Assembly (NCBI RefSeq): GCF_002250655.1
Contig: NZ_NOZR01000038.1
Location: 1 to 40,167 of the forward strand
Source: Mycolicibacterium sphagni
GTDB lineage: Bacteria > Actinomycetota > Actinomycetes > Mycobacteriales > Mycobacteriaceae
Length of the DNA: 40,167 bases
Direction: 5' to 3'
The notes beneath the pieces were generated by a model. The model ran no database searches, had not been told where the DNA came from, and was given only the letters and a program-made list of their open reading frames with translations. The position numbers and the translations under genes were made by a program. Positions 32,324 through 40,089 of the stretch are shown piece by piece. Each line of letters opens with the position of its first letter. Position 1 is the first letter of the stretch.

Positions 32324-32650
32324 ATGGCCGAGTCGTTGAAGGTCGATCCGGAGTCGTTGGTCAGTTCGGGCGGGGTGTTGGACCAGCATTCGCAGAACGT
32401 ATTCGCCACCCACTCCCAAGCCGACCAGACCATCGAATCATCGCTGTTCAGTTGGGTGGGTCAGTCCCAATCCGCGTTGGCGGCCAAGGCCGCGGCGTGG
32501 ACGACGGTGACGACCACCCTGACCACCCGCCTCTACGAACACGCCGAGGGCTTGCGAGTCAGCGGGATGACGTTCGCTGCCATGGATCAGCGCGATGCCG
32601 AGACCCTCGCCGACGTCGACCGGGGGAACGGTCAGGCGCGTGACGCTTAG
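32324..32650 (+). CDS. WXG100-like protein (ESX/type VII family)
   Basis: A 108-residue helical protein with the WXG100 layout: an N-terminal helix (LKVDPESLVSSGGVLDQHSQNVF), a turn SWVGQSQSALAAKAAAW holding the W-x-G, and a second helix (TVTTTLTTRLYEHAEGLRVSGMTFAAMDQRDAETL). Such proteins form hairpin dimers that carry partners through ESX secretion. The ATG at 32324 has GGAGG at 32313-32317, 6 nt away; an in-frame codon at 32297 is less likely. Its end overlaps the DUF1023 gene by 11 nt, so the two are probably co-translated and may form a heterodimer. No ESX apparatus genes are nearby. Confidence 0.8.
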   Translation: MAESLKVDPESLVSSGGVLDQHSQNVFATHSQADQTIESSLFSWVGQSQSALAAKAAAWTTVTTTLTTRLYEHAEGLRVSGMTFAAMDQRDAETLADVDRGNGQARDA

Positions 32651-34349
32651 CGTCGCCGATATTGAGCGATGGGATCCCGAAGCGGTCCGAGAGGTCTTCC
32701 ATGCCGCGTCGGCCCGCAGCGGTGCCTCGACCGAGGCGGCCCGGGCTTCTGAGCAGCTGCCGGCGTTCCAGACCTGGGGCGGGGTGGCGGCTGATGCTGC
32801 CCGCGACGCGATCCACAAGACGCGAATGGACCTCGACGCCCACGCCCAGGAAGCGCTCGCCGTCGCCCAGGCCGCCCAGAAGGCCGCCCAGGACATCGAG
32901 AAAGTCAAAATCGAGCTGCGCAATCTCAAAGACGACGCGCTGAGCGCCGGCCTGGACATCGATCCGGCCACGAGCACGGTCGTCAAAGGCCCCGGGTTCA
33001 AGGGCACGCCGGCGGAGCTCGCCACGAAAATCGCGGACCTGCAGACCCGCTTGAACGCGATCCTGACCGAAGCCAACGGTGTCGACGCGGAGCTGGCCGT
33101 CGCGATCAACATGGCCGATGGCAAGCTGCCGATTCCCGCCGCACCACTTACGCCGCCACCGCCACCCGAATCGACCCGGCCCGAGGACGTCAAGAAGTGG
33201 TGGGATTCGCTGACTCCCGAACAGCAGCAGGCTGAAATTCGGGACAACCCAACGTATTTGGGCAATCTCAACGGCATCCCCGTCGAAGCCCGGGACCAGG
33301 CCAACCAAATCGCGATGCGCAACGACATCGAGAACATCCAGGAAGCCGCCAGCCGCCATGGCGTCTCGGCCCAAGATGTCCTCAACGATCCGTTCCGCTA
33401 CGGCTGCACACCCGACGATGCCACGCGCTACACCAACGCGGTCAAGGTGGAACAAGCACTCGAAACCGACAGCAACCGCACCGGCGCACCGACCTTTCTC
33501 CAGGTGTATCAACCCACTCGGTTCGACGGGCAGGGGCGCGCGGCGATCGCCATCGGAAACCCCGACAAGTCAGCCAACACCACGGTGGTGGTGCCGGGCA
33601 CCAGTCACAGCGTTACCGAGGGCTGGTTATCCGCCGACGACGCCACGAATCTGTTCAACGAAGCCAGCAGGGCCGATCCAACTCATGCGACCTCGGTGGT
33701 GGCGTGGATGGGCTACAACGCTCCGGACAGCCTGACCGACCCGCAGGTCGGCCAAACCTCGCTAGCCCATGAGGGCGGTGCCTTGCTGGCCGCAGATGTC
33801 AACGGCCTCAACGCTACTCATGGACCCGGGTCGTCCCATATGACGGTCATCGGGCACTCGTACGGGTCCACGACCGTGGCCGACGCCGCAGCCGGCTACG
33901 GTATGCACACCAACGACGCGGTCCTGATCGGTTGTCCCGGAACCGATATGGCCCGCAATGCCGGCGACTTTCACCTCGCGCCGGGTGGTCATGTCTTCGT
34001 CGGTGCCGCCTCGACCGATCCGATCACTCAGCTCGGCGCCATACCGCAGGTCCATGTGCCGGGCACGGGAGTGAATCTGGCGCTGGGCGCCGACCCCTCG
34101 CTCGACGGGTTCGGATCGACGCGCTTCAAAGCCGAGGTGCCCGGGCTGACGTTGAACGACCACAGCCACTACTACGAGCGTGGCACCGAATCGTTGTTCA
34201 GCATGGCCGATATCGTCTCGGGTCATGGTGATGCCCTTGAACTCGACGGTATGACGGCCGCGCATCGCAGCGACAACATTTTGACCGACCTCGGTTGGCC
34301 GTCGGATCCTGAGCTGTACCGTGCCCCGACATCCGGTCATTACCACTAG
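32640..34349 (+). CDS. DUF1023 alpha/beta hydrolase with WXG-like N-terminal domain
   Basis: A 569-residue protein. Residues about 1-100 form a second WXG100-like helical hairpin with TWGGVAADAAR at 45-55. A helical linker and a proline-rich segment (171-176) follow. The C-terminal half is a DUF1023 alpha/beta hydrolase: NPTYLGNLNGIPVEARDQAN, nucleophile elbow GHSYGS (405-410, Ser407), and a candidate catalytic histidine in NDHSHYYERG. This pairs a secretion-type head with an esterase/lipase-like enzyme, suggesting a type VII exported effector, possibly toxic. The GTG at 32640 gives MTLSVADIERWDP and overlaps the WXG100 gene. An alternative ATG at 32595 would overlap far more. The substrate is unknown. 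Confidence 0.85.
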   Translation: MTLSVADIERWDPEAVREVFHAASARSGASTEAARASEQLPAFQTWGGVAADAARDAIHKTRMDLDAHAQEALAVAQAAQKAAQDIEKVKIELRNLKDDALSAGLDIDPATSTVVKGPGFKGTPAELATKIADLQTRLNAILTEANGVDAELAVAINMADGKLPIPAAPLTPPPPPESTRPEDVKKWWDSLTPEQQQAEIRDNPTYLGNLNGIPVEARDQANQIAMRNDIENIQEAASRHGVSAQDVLNDPFRYGCTPDDATRYTNAVKVEQALETDSNRTGAPTFLQVYQPTRFDGQGRAAIAIGNPDKSANTTVVVPGTSHSVTEGWLSADDATNLFNEASRADPTHATSVVAWMGYNAPDSLTDPQVGQTSLAHEGGALLAADVNGLNATHGPGSSHMTVIGHSYGSTTVADAAAGYGMHTNDAVLIGCPGTDMARNAGDFHLAPGGHVFVGAASTDPITQLGAIPQVHVPGTGVNLALGADPSLDGFGSTRFKAEVPGLTLNDHSHYYERGTESLFSMADIVSGHGDALELDGMTAAHRSDNILTDLGWPSDPELYRAPTSGHYH

Positions 34350-34361
34350 GACGGAGCCCTG

Positions 34362-34880
34362 TTGATCGTGCCGTTCCAGAGAATTCCGCTTGCCGTGACC
34401 GTCGCGGTTGCCGCAGCCCTATCAGGATGTGGAGTCATGCAATCCGATGCCGACAGAGTGAGTAATCCGTTGACACCCGAGCAGTCCAGGACGCAGGTCA
34501 TGGATGCTGCGCACGATATTTTGGGAACCCTCAACAACCTGCAGGTGGTCGAGGCGTTCTTCTGGCGCGGTTCGTGTAATGACCAGGGCGATCCGCCTTT
34601 TCGGGGAGAGATGCGGATCGCCTACCCGCCGGCTGCCAGCTTCGCCGAGTCCGAGAGCCAAATCGCGCAAATGGTCGATCAACTCCGCCACGCCGGCTGG
34701 GGCTCGGATCCTGATTTCCATTCCCACGGCACCGTGCTGACGAAGGGCAATGTGGTCGCAATCTTCGGCCCGCAGAACGTGAGCACACCCAACCGTGACA
34801 TCCAGTTGTTGGGTGAGTGCCGCGACGTCACAACCACCAAAGACCAAAGCGGCAAGACGGAGCGCGTGACACTGCCCTGA
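34362..34880 (+). CDS. Putative lipoprotein downstream of the DUF1023 effector
   Basis: A 172-residue protein with a lipoprotein signal peptide: a basic/hydrophobic stretch then the lipobox LSGC at residues 20-23, so Cys23 is the predicted lipid anchor on the outer face of the membrane. The mature domain is small and polar, with a cysteine in RGSCNDQG and another in LLGECRD that could form a disulfide. I do not recognise the family. The start is probably TTG at 34362 after GGAG (34353-34356); GTG at 34368 is possible. It follows the hydrolase by 12 nt. Position and cell location fit an immunity or chaperone lipoprotein for the effector, which is inference. Confidence 0.75.
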   Translation: MIVPFQRIPLAVTVAVAAALSGCGVMQSDADRVSNPLTPEQSRTQVMDAAHDILGTLNNLQVVEAFFWRGSCNDQGDPPFRGEMRIAYPPAASFAESESQIAQMVDQLRHAGWGSDPDFHSHGTVLTKGNVVAIFGPQNVSTPNRDIQLLGECRDVTTTKDQSGKTERVTLP

Positions 34881-34950
34881 TGCTCAAATGACGTGGGGCG
34901 CCGACACTCGCACGTCGCGAAAACGCATGCACCAGATGGCTGTTCGATCG

Positions 34951-36027
34951 TTACCCGGTGATCTCCGCGATCGCCGCGGCGGTCTCCAGGTCGCCGTAGG
35001 CATTGGCGTACCGCTGCGCTAACGCGACCGAGACTTCGAGGCGCTGCCACAGCCCGCCGCCGCTGCTGGCGGTGGCCAGCCACAGCGCCAGCCCGTGGGC
35101 GACCGAAGCTCGATACCGCAGCCAGATCTCCTCCATAGACGGCAGATCGTCGGCAGGCAATCCGAGCGCGTCGCGATATTCCTCCAGCAAGGCCCGCTCG
35201 TGCCGCCGGCGATCCTCGACGGTCAAAGCGCCCTGCAGGAAGTACCCGACATCCAATGACCAATTGCCGCGACGGGCGACCTGCCAGTCCAGGAAGCCGA
35301 GCTCGCCGTCCGGCGTCACGTAGGTATTGCCGATATGAGGATCGCCGTGCAGCAGGGTCTGCGGCGATCTGGTCAACGTCCTGATGTACGGCTTCCAGAT
35401 GCCCTCCACGAGCTGCTCGATCGACATCGACAACACGTCTGCCGGAGTGCTCTGGTCCAGTTGTTCCAGCGCGCTGGGCAGCGGTGCGTACTGGAGTCCG
35501 TCGAACGGCTCGAATGGTTCGAGCCAGTCCAGGGCAGGTTCCCGGGTGACTCGCGATCCCCAGTACCGTCCGTGCAGCCGCCCCAGGCCGCGCATACCCG
35601 AGGTCGCTTCCGCCAGCGTCAGAGGTCGTAGGGAGTCCCGCGGGTCGGCACCGCGCGCGGTGAGGTCTTCCATGACGAGGCAGAAGTCGTAGGCATCTTC
35701 GTCGATGAGGGCGGCATACACGACGGGGTGTTCCAGAGGCAGCTCGACACCGGAGCTGAACAGGCGAGGTTCGTGGAACATGCCGCTGGTCATCCGGATC
35801 AGTTCCTTGTGGTCAGGATCGGCGGCCTTGACGAAGACGGTGGCCGGGCCCTCGCCCGCGGAATAGGACAGGCGAAGGCGCGCACGGCGATTGGTGCCGT
35901 CGTCGCGCAGATCGATGGAAACGTCGCTGACGGTGGCACCGGGGTGGCGGGTGGCCAGGGCGCGCGTCATCCACTCGGGCGACACGGCGGCAAAGTCTGT
36001 GGGCACCGACAGTTCGGGTGTGCTCAT
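34951..36027 (-). CDS. Phosphotransferase family protein (APH/choline-kinase fold)
   Basis: A 358-residue kinase-like protein. Brenner's motif is LLHGDPHIGNTYV (catalytic Asp and Asn) and the metal-binding motif is LGFLDWQ. The N-lobe VFVKAADPDHKELIRM carries the ATP lysine. It belongs to the large APH/ecdysteroid-kinase-like family that is abundant in mycobacteria and often linked to lipid or xenobiotic metabolism. True aminoglycoside resistance is unlikely to be its role, and the substrate is unknown. It is divergent from a TetR gene, and a strong palindrome between them at 36058-36092 suggests it is the regulator's main target. The ATG at 36027 is the only sensible start. Confidence 0.88.
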   Translation of the reverse strand: MSTPELSVPTDFAAVSPEWMTRALATRHPGATVSDVSIDLRDDGTNRRARLRLSYSAGEGPATVFVKAADPDHKELIRMTSGMFHEPRLFSSGVELPLEHPVVYAALIDEDAYDFCLVMEDLTARGADPRDSLRPLTLAEATSGMRGLGRLHGRYWGSRVTREPALDWLEPFEPFDGLQYAPLPSALEQLDQSTPADVLSMSIEQLVEGIWKPYIRTLTRSPQTLLHGDPHIGNTYVTPDGELGFLDWQVARRGNWSLDVGYFLQGALTVEDRRRHERALLEEYRDALGLPADDLPSMEEIWLRYRASVAHGLALWLATASSGGGLWQRLEVSVALAQRYANAYGDLETAAAIAEITG

Positions 36028-36057
36028 CTCGGTTTGCGCTCCTCTTGTCGAGCTCGT

Positions 36058-36092
36058 CCGCTATTACGACACGAATCGGGTCGTAATAGCGG
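36058..36092. promoter_or_regulatory. Perfect 13-bp-arm palindrome, TetR operator
   Basis: CCGCTATTACGAC at 36058-36070 is repeated perfectly inverted as GTCGTAATAGCGG at 36080-36092 across a 9-nt centre. It lies in the 124-bp gap between the divergent phosphotransferase and tetR genes, 30 bp from the phosphotransferase start. Such a symmetrical, AT-cored site is what a TetR dimer pair would bind, repressing both directions. Confidence 0.75.
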
Positions 36093-36151
36093 GTAACCTA
36101 CCGCACCCTCAAGCCGGGCCGGAGCTGAATCGGCGAAGTTAAGCTCGCGAC

Positions 36152-36739
36152 ATGTCGCAACCGCCCGGCCGGCCCAGGGACGCCTCGCTGCACGCGGCGA
36201 TCCTCGATGCCGTGCGCGAGTTGCTGCTGGTGTCCAGCTACGCCGAGCTGTCGATGGACGCCGTCGCGGCGCGGGCGCAAGTGGGGAAGAAAACGCTCTA
36301 CCGGCGCTGGGCGTCGAAGGCACCGTTGGTAGCCGAAGCGGTACTGGATGCCTACGGTCGGGGCGGATCGTTCTCGGTCCCCGACACGGGCAACTTGCGA
36401 GCCGACCTGCACACATGGCTGATCGAGCATGGCGAGTTCATCACCGAACCTGCCAATGCGAAGCTCATCCGGGCACTCGTCGCCGCGGCTGCCGCGAGTT
36501 CCGGTGACAGCGATGCGCTTTACGAGCAACTCAGCGTTCCGCAGCGCAGCGGCTTGGTTGATCGGGTTCGGGGCGCGGTGGACACCGGAGCCCTGCGTGC
36601 TGATGTCGATCCAGACGTGATCGCCAATGCATTGATGGGCACGCTGCTGCTACAGGTCATGAGTGGTCCAGTTGCGGGCAGCCTCGTGGTCGAGCAGTAC
36701 GTCGCGCTGGTGGACGCGTTGGTGGACGGCATGGTCTAG
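36152..36739 (+). CDS. TetR-family transcriptional regulator
   Basis: A 195-residue regulator. The helix-turn-helix region is LHAAILDAVRELLLVSSYAELSMDAVAARAQVGKKTLYRRWASKAPLVAEAVL, the form found in the AcrR/TetR group with the YRRW signature. The ligand domain ends in a helical dimerisation segment. It is divergent from the phosphotransferase and just 3 nt upstream of a LysR gene, so both regulators are probably on one transcript and under the palindrome at 36058-36092. The likely role is repression of the phosphotransferase and autoregulation. Confidence 0.9.
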   Translation: MSQPPGRPRDASLHAAILDAVRELLLVSSYAELSMDAVAARAQVGKKTLYRRWASKAPLVAEAVLDAYGRGGSFSVPDTGNLRADLHTWLIEHGEFITEPANAKLIRALVAAAAASSGDSDALYEQLSVPQRSGLVDRVRGAVDTGALRADVDPDVIANALMGTLLLQVMSGPVAGSLVVEQYVALVDALVDGMV

Positions 36740-36742
36740 AAC

Positions 36743-37612
36743 GTGAATCTCGAAGAACTGCAGTGGTTCGTGGTGCTGGCCGAAACCGAGCACGTCACCG
36801 AGGCCGCGGCCGAGCTGGGGGTGAGCCAACCCACGCTGTCGCGTGCCCTGACCCGCGTTGAGCAGAAGGCAGGGGCTCCGCTGTTCGACCGGGTCGGTCG
36901 TCGGCTTCACCTCAATGAGTACGGCCGCATCATGCTCGAACATGCCCGCCGCAGTATCGCTGAAATTCAAGCGGCACTTGACCGTATCGCCGCACTGCGT
37001 GATCCCGACACCGGTCGCGTCCGGCTGGCGTTCTTGCATTCACTGGCCAACTGGTATGTGCCCGAACAGCTTCGGCGGTTCCGGGAAGCCGCGCCGAAGA
37101 TCGCTTTCGACCTGTTCCAGGGTGCTGCCCACGAGATCGCCGAGAGTATTCTCGACGGTGGCTCCGACGTCGCCATCACCTCACCGCGCCCGGACCCGAC
37201 AGCCTTTGTCTGGCACCGTCTCTACGTCGAACGACTGTGTTTGGCAGTCCCGGTCGGGCACCGGTTCGCTGCTCGCGCGCGGGTCAGCCTGTCCGCGGCG
37301 GCCGATGAGCCCTTCGTCGTCCTGGAGAAGCCGTTCGGACTGCGTCTGCTGACCGATGACCTGTGGGCCGAGGTGGGCATCAGCCCCGAGATCGTGTTCG
37401 AGGCCTCTGAGATTCCGACCATGGAGGGTTTGGTGGCAGCCGGATTCGGTGTCGCCGTGGTGCCGGTGCCGCGCGAGGGGTCTGAGTCACGCGTGGTCCA
37501 TGTGCCGTTATCGAACAGCCGCGCCAAGCGGGAGGTCGGGCTGGCGTGGCGGCGTGACCGTCAGCTGGCCCCGCCGACGGAGCGGTTCGTGCAATTTCTC
37601 ATCGGCACCTGA
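36743..37612 (+). CDS. LysR-family transcriptional regulator
   Basis: A 289-residue LTTR. The N-terminal winged helix is LQWFVVLAETEHVTEAAAELGVSQPTLSRALTRVEQKAGAPLFDRVGRRLHLNEYG. The linker helix and a two-lobe effector domain follow (GRVRLAFLHSLANWYVPEQLRRFREAAPKI, then DVAITSPRP and AGFGVAVVPVP). The start is GTG, 3 nt after the TetR stop. An MFS transporter follows 102 bp downstream on the same strand, an arrangement in which the LTTR commonly activates the exporter. Against classical LTTR practice the target is not divergent, so control of the MFS gene is only a reasonable guess. Confidence 0.9.
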   Translation: MNLEELQWFVVLAETEHVTEAAAELGVSQPTLSRALTRVEQKAGAPLFDRVGRRLHLNEYGRIMLEHARRSIAEIQAALDRIAALRDPDTGRVRLAFLHSLANWYVPEQLRRFREAAPKIAFDLFQGAAHEIAESILDGGSDVAITSPRPDPTAFVWHRLYVERLCLAVPVGHRFAARARVSLSAAADEPFVVLEKPFGLRLLTDDLWAEVGISPEIVFEASEIPTMEGLVAAGFGVAVVPVPREGSESRVVHVPLSNSRAKREVGLAWRRDRQLAPPTERFVQFLIGT

Positions 37613-37677
37613 GGCACATGCGCAGGCGCTCAACTGCAATCATGCGCTATGCACATGGAAATTCGACATTTCATACA

Positions 37678-37707
37678 TTGGACACATCAGTAGTCGATTC
37701 CTACCGT
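37678..37707 (+). promoter_or_regulatory. Candidate promoter of the MFS gene, leaderless
   Basis: TTGGAC at 37678-37683, an 18-nt spacer and TACCGT (TAnnnT) at 37702-37707 form a housekeeping-type promoter. The GTG start at 37715 follows the -10 by 7 nt, so the message would be leaderless. No other good ribosome-binding site precedes the GTG, which supports this reading. Confidence 0.4.
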
Positions 37708-37714
37708 CTTCTGA

Positions 37715-38935
37715 GTGACCATCGACCATTCCCTGGAACGCGCCTGGACGGGCCATACCCGGGGATCGGCGGCCTACACCCGGCTCCTGGCGGCACTGTT
37801 CTGTGCAGGCGTGGCGACGTTCGCACAGTTGTACTCGCCGCAGGCCGTTCTTCCCCTGATCGCCTCGGATCTGGGCGTGGGAGCGGCGAGTTCGGCGTTG
37901 GTGGTGTCGGCGTCCACGGTAGGACTGGCGGTCGGCGTGATCCCGTGGTCGGCGCTGGCCGACCGCATCGGCCGGGTGAAGGCGATCACGGCATCCGTCT
38001 CGGGTGCCACCGTGGTCGGAATGTTGGTGCCGTTCGCACCCACCTTCGGGCTGCTGATGGCCGGTCGGCTCCTCGAGGGTCTGTTGTTGGGCGGTGTCCC
38101 GGCCATCGCGGTGGCCTACCTGACCGAGGAAGTCGACCCGGTGCACGCCGCGCGAGCGGCCGGCACATTCGTGGCGGGAACGACGATCGGGGGCCTGCTG
38201 GGCCGACTGGTGTCGAGCCCGGTGGCAGAGTTCGCCGGCTGGCGCATCGGCGTCTTCACCGTCGCCGTGATCTGTGGCCTGGCGGCTCTGGCTTTCGTCA
38301 AGCTGGCCCCTGAACCGCGCGGCTTCACGCCGGCGTCCCGCCGCGGCGCCAACCCGGAAGGCAACCTCGCCCATCGGTTGGCCGTCAACCTGCGCACACC
38401 CCGCCAGATGGTGCTCTTCGCGCAGGGCTTCCTGCTGATGGGCGGGTTCGTGGCGCTCTACAACTTCCTCGGCTTCCGTCTGACTGCCGCACCCTTTCAC
38501 CTGCCGCCGTCAGTGGTGAGCCTGGTGTTCCTGGCCTACCTCGCGGGTACGTGGGCCTCGTCGCGGGCCGGCGCCGAGGCCGCTCGGTTCGGGCGCAGGC
38601 GGGTGCTGCTGGTCTCCGTCGTGATCATGATGGCGGGGGTGGCTATCACCCTGAGCGACAACGTTTTCGCCATCCTCGTCGGTTTGGTGATTGCCACAGC
38701 CGGTTTCTTCGGAGCGCATTCCACCGCGGCCGGGTGGACCGGCCAGGCGGCCCCGATCGGCAAAGCCCAGGCGTCGTCGCTCTACAACCTCTTCTACTAC
38801 GGCGGCTCCAGCGCGATCGGCTGGCTCGGGGGAGTCGCCTTCGATGCACGCGGTTGGACGGCGGTCGCTGTGACGATCCTGGCGCTGGCCGGCATCGCCG
38901 TGGCACTGGCTGCAGTTGTCCTGCGTGAGGCATGA
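37715..38935 (+). CDS. Major facilitator superfamily transporter (YgaY/NepI-like)
   Basis: A 406-residue protein with about twelve membrane spans. The first span contains AALFCAGVATFAQLYSPQAVLPLIASDLGV. The MFS loop 2-3 motif appears as ALADRIGRVKA, and a repeat-like ARFGRRRVLL lies at the start of the second half. The opening FxQLYSPQAVLPLIAxDLG is typical of sugar-efflux/purine-efflux-type exporters (YnfM/YgaY group), so proton-driven export of a small molecule is expected. The substrate is unknown. The GTG start at 37715 appears leaderless. A LysR gene upstream on the same strand is a plausible regulator. Confidence 0.88.
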   Translation: MTIDHSLERAWTGHTRGSAAYTRLLAALFCAGVATFAQLYSPQAVLPLIASDLGVGAASSALVVSASTVGLAVGVIPWSALADRIGRVKAITASVSGATVVGMLVPFAPTFGLLMAGRLLEGLLLGGVPAIAVAYLTEEVDPVHAARAAGTFVAGTTIGGLLGRLVSSPVAEFAGWRIGVFTVAVICGLAALAFVKLAPEPRGFTPASRRGANPEGNLAHRLAVNLRTPRQMVLFAQGFLLMGGFVALYNFLGFRLTAAPFHLPPSVVSLVFLAYLAGTWASSRAGAEAARFGRRRVLLVSVVIMMAGVAITLSDNVFAILVGLVIATAGFFGAHSTAAGWTGQAAPIGKAQASSLYNLFYYGGSSAIGWLGGVAFDARGWTAVAVTILALAGIAVALAAVVLREA

Positions 38936-38978
38936 TCGCGCCGCCCCTCGCGCACCGTCCTCAGCTGATCTGGCCGTC

Positions 38979-39743
38979 TCAGCGTTGAAGAAAGGACGCG
39001 ACGGCGTCGGCATTCGCGCCCGTGCCGAGCATTTCGGCCATAGCCTGGTTTTCCCGGGCCGCCGCGGCGGCGATCTGCTCACGATGCGGCGCATTCAGTA
39101 GGCGTTTCATGGTGGTCAGGATGTGGGCGGGCTTGTCGGCCAGTAGATCCGCGTGCCGGTGGGCCTCGGTGAGTAACCCGTCAGGTGTGCACACTTTCCA
39201 CACCAGTCCGATCTCCCGAGCCTCCTCAGCCGAGATCCACTCCGAGGACATCAGCGCCCACGCCGCGTTCTGCCGGCCCAGTAATAGGGGCAACAGATAG
39301 GTCGACGCCGCTTCCGGTGGGGCGCCGATGGAGGTAAACGGGCATCGCAGCCGCGCCTCGCTGGACATGAACGCGACGTCGGCGAAACCGAGGATGGTCA
39401 TGCCGAATCCGACTCCGACGCCGTTGACCGCCATGATCAGCGGCTTGGGGAACTCGGCCAGCGCATCGATCAGTTCGGCGAAAGCCCCAGTGTCGGTGGG
39501 CCGGCGCTCCTCGGTGGCAGCCGAATCGCCGAGGTGCTCGGCGATCTCTTTGAGGTCTGCGCCGGCGCTGAACGCGCGCCCCGTTCCCGTCAGCACCACC
39601 ACCGAGATCTCGGCGTCGGCGGCGGCCTGCTGCAACGCCGCGCCGAGGTCGGTCACCAACTGGCCATTGAACGCATTGAGCCGCTCGGGACGATTCAGGG
39701 CAATCGTGCGCACGTGGCCGCGGTCAGAAGTCTCGATCGTCAC
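38979..39743 (-). CDS. Enoyl-CoA hydratase/isomerase, Delta3-Delta2 isomerase-like
   Basis: A 254-residue crotonase-fold protein. The first oxyanion-hole segment is AFSAGADLKEIAE and the second is VNGVGVGFGMTILGFADVAF. The SSEARLRCPFTSIGAPPEAASTYLLP stretch carries the later catalytic glutamate. At the position of the first hydratase glutamate (GGxxEL) this protein has GFGMTI, so only one of the two hydratase acids is present. That matches enoyl-CoA isomerases of the ECI2 type better than hydratases, with likely action on unsaturated fatty acyl-CoA. The GTG at 39743 is fixed by AAGGAG at 39751-39756, 7 nt upstream; longer frames to 39809 lack such a site. It is divergent from the amidohydrolase. 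Confidence 0.88.
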   Translation of the reverse strand: MTIETSDRGHVRTIALNRPERLNAFNGQLVTDLGAALQQAAADAEISVVVLTGTGRAFSAGADLKEIAEHLGDSAATEERRPTDTGAFAELIDALAEFPKPLIMAVNGVGVGFGMTILGFADVAFMSSEARLRCPFTSIGAPPEAASTYLLPLLLGRQNAAWALMSSEWISAEEAREIGLVWKVCTPDGLLTEAHRHADLLADKPAHILTTMKRLLNAPHREQIAAAAARENQAMAEMLGTGANADAVASFLQR

Positions 39744-40089
39744 GATATATCTCCTTGTGTTGCAACCGAAGCCGTGCGGCATGGATGGCCGCCTGCGAAG
39801 CGACCTCAACCTCGTCGCCGATGCCGGCCGCGTACGTACCGGCCACCACCGCAGACCTAGAGTGTCACGGCGCGCGATTCGGGAATCCTCGGGGTCGAGG
39901 CGGTAGTGATCCGCGCCAGCATCGAGTGGTGGGCCCGGCGCAGAGCATCGACAGGATCTTCAGCGTGATCGCCCTCGGCAAGGTGCTGCAATCCCCCAAC
40001 TGTTCGGCGCATACCGCTGGCCCGGTGCGGTACCGTTGAACCAACAGTAAAACCGATAGTTTTACTGGCCTGACCGAGAGAAGGTTCCC
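39744..40089. other. Divergent intergenic region with palindrome
   Basis: About 350 bp between the crotonase gene and the amidohydrolase. Open frames here are short, without ribosome-binding sites, and unconvincing. The notable element is the inverted repeat at 40045-40067. The crotonase Shine-Dalgarno (39751-39756) and the amidohydrolase one (AGAAGG at 40078-40083) mark the two ends. Confidence 0.45.
40045..40067. promoter_or_regulatory. 9-bp-arm palindrome, candidate operator
   Basis: CAGTAAAAC at 40045-40053 is repeated inverted as GTTTTACTG at 40059-40067 across 5 nt. It ends 22 bp before the amidohydrolase start, where it would cover the promoter or transcription start. A TTGAAC at 40036-40041 may be the -35. 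A TetR-type repressor is the likely ligand. The pattern does not match the KstR motif I know (AAC-NN-GTT core). Confidence 0.6.

Noticed and set aside
34951..36027. Aminoglycoside resistance gene
   Set aside because: The protein has the APH fold but belongs to the broad mycobacterial phosphotransferase family. Nothing points to aminoglycosides as substrate.
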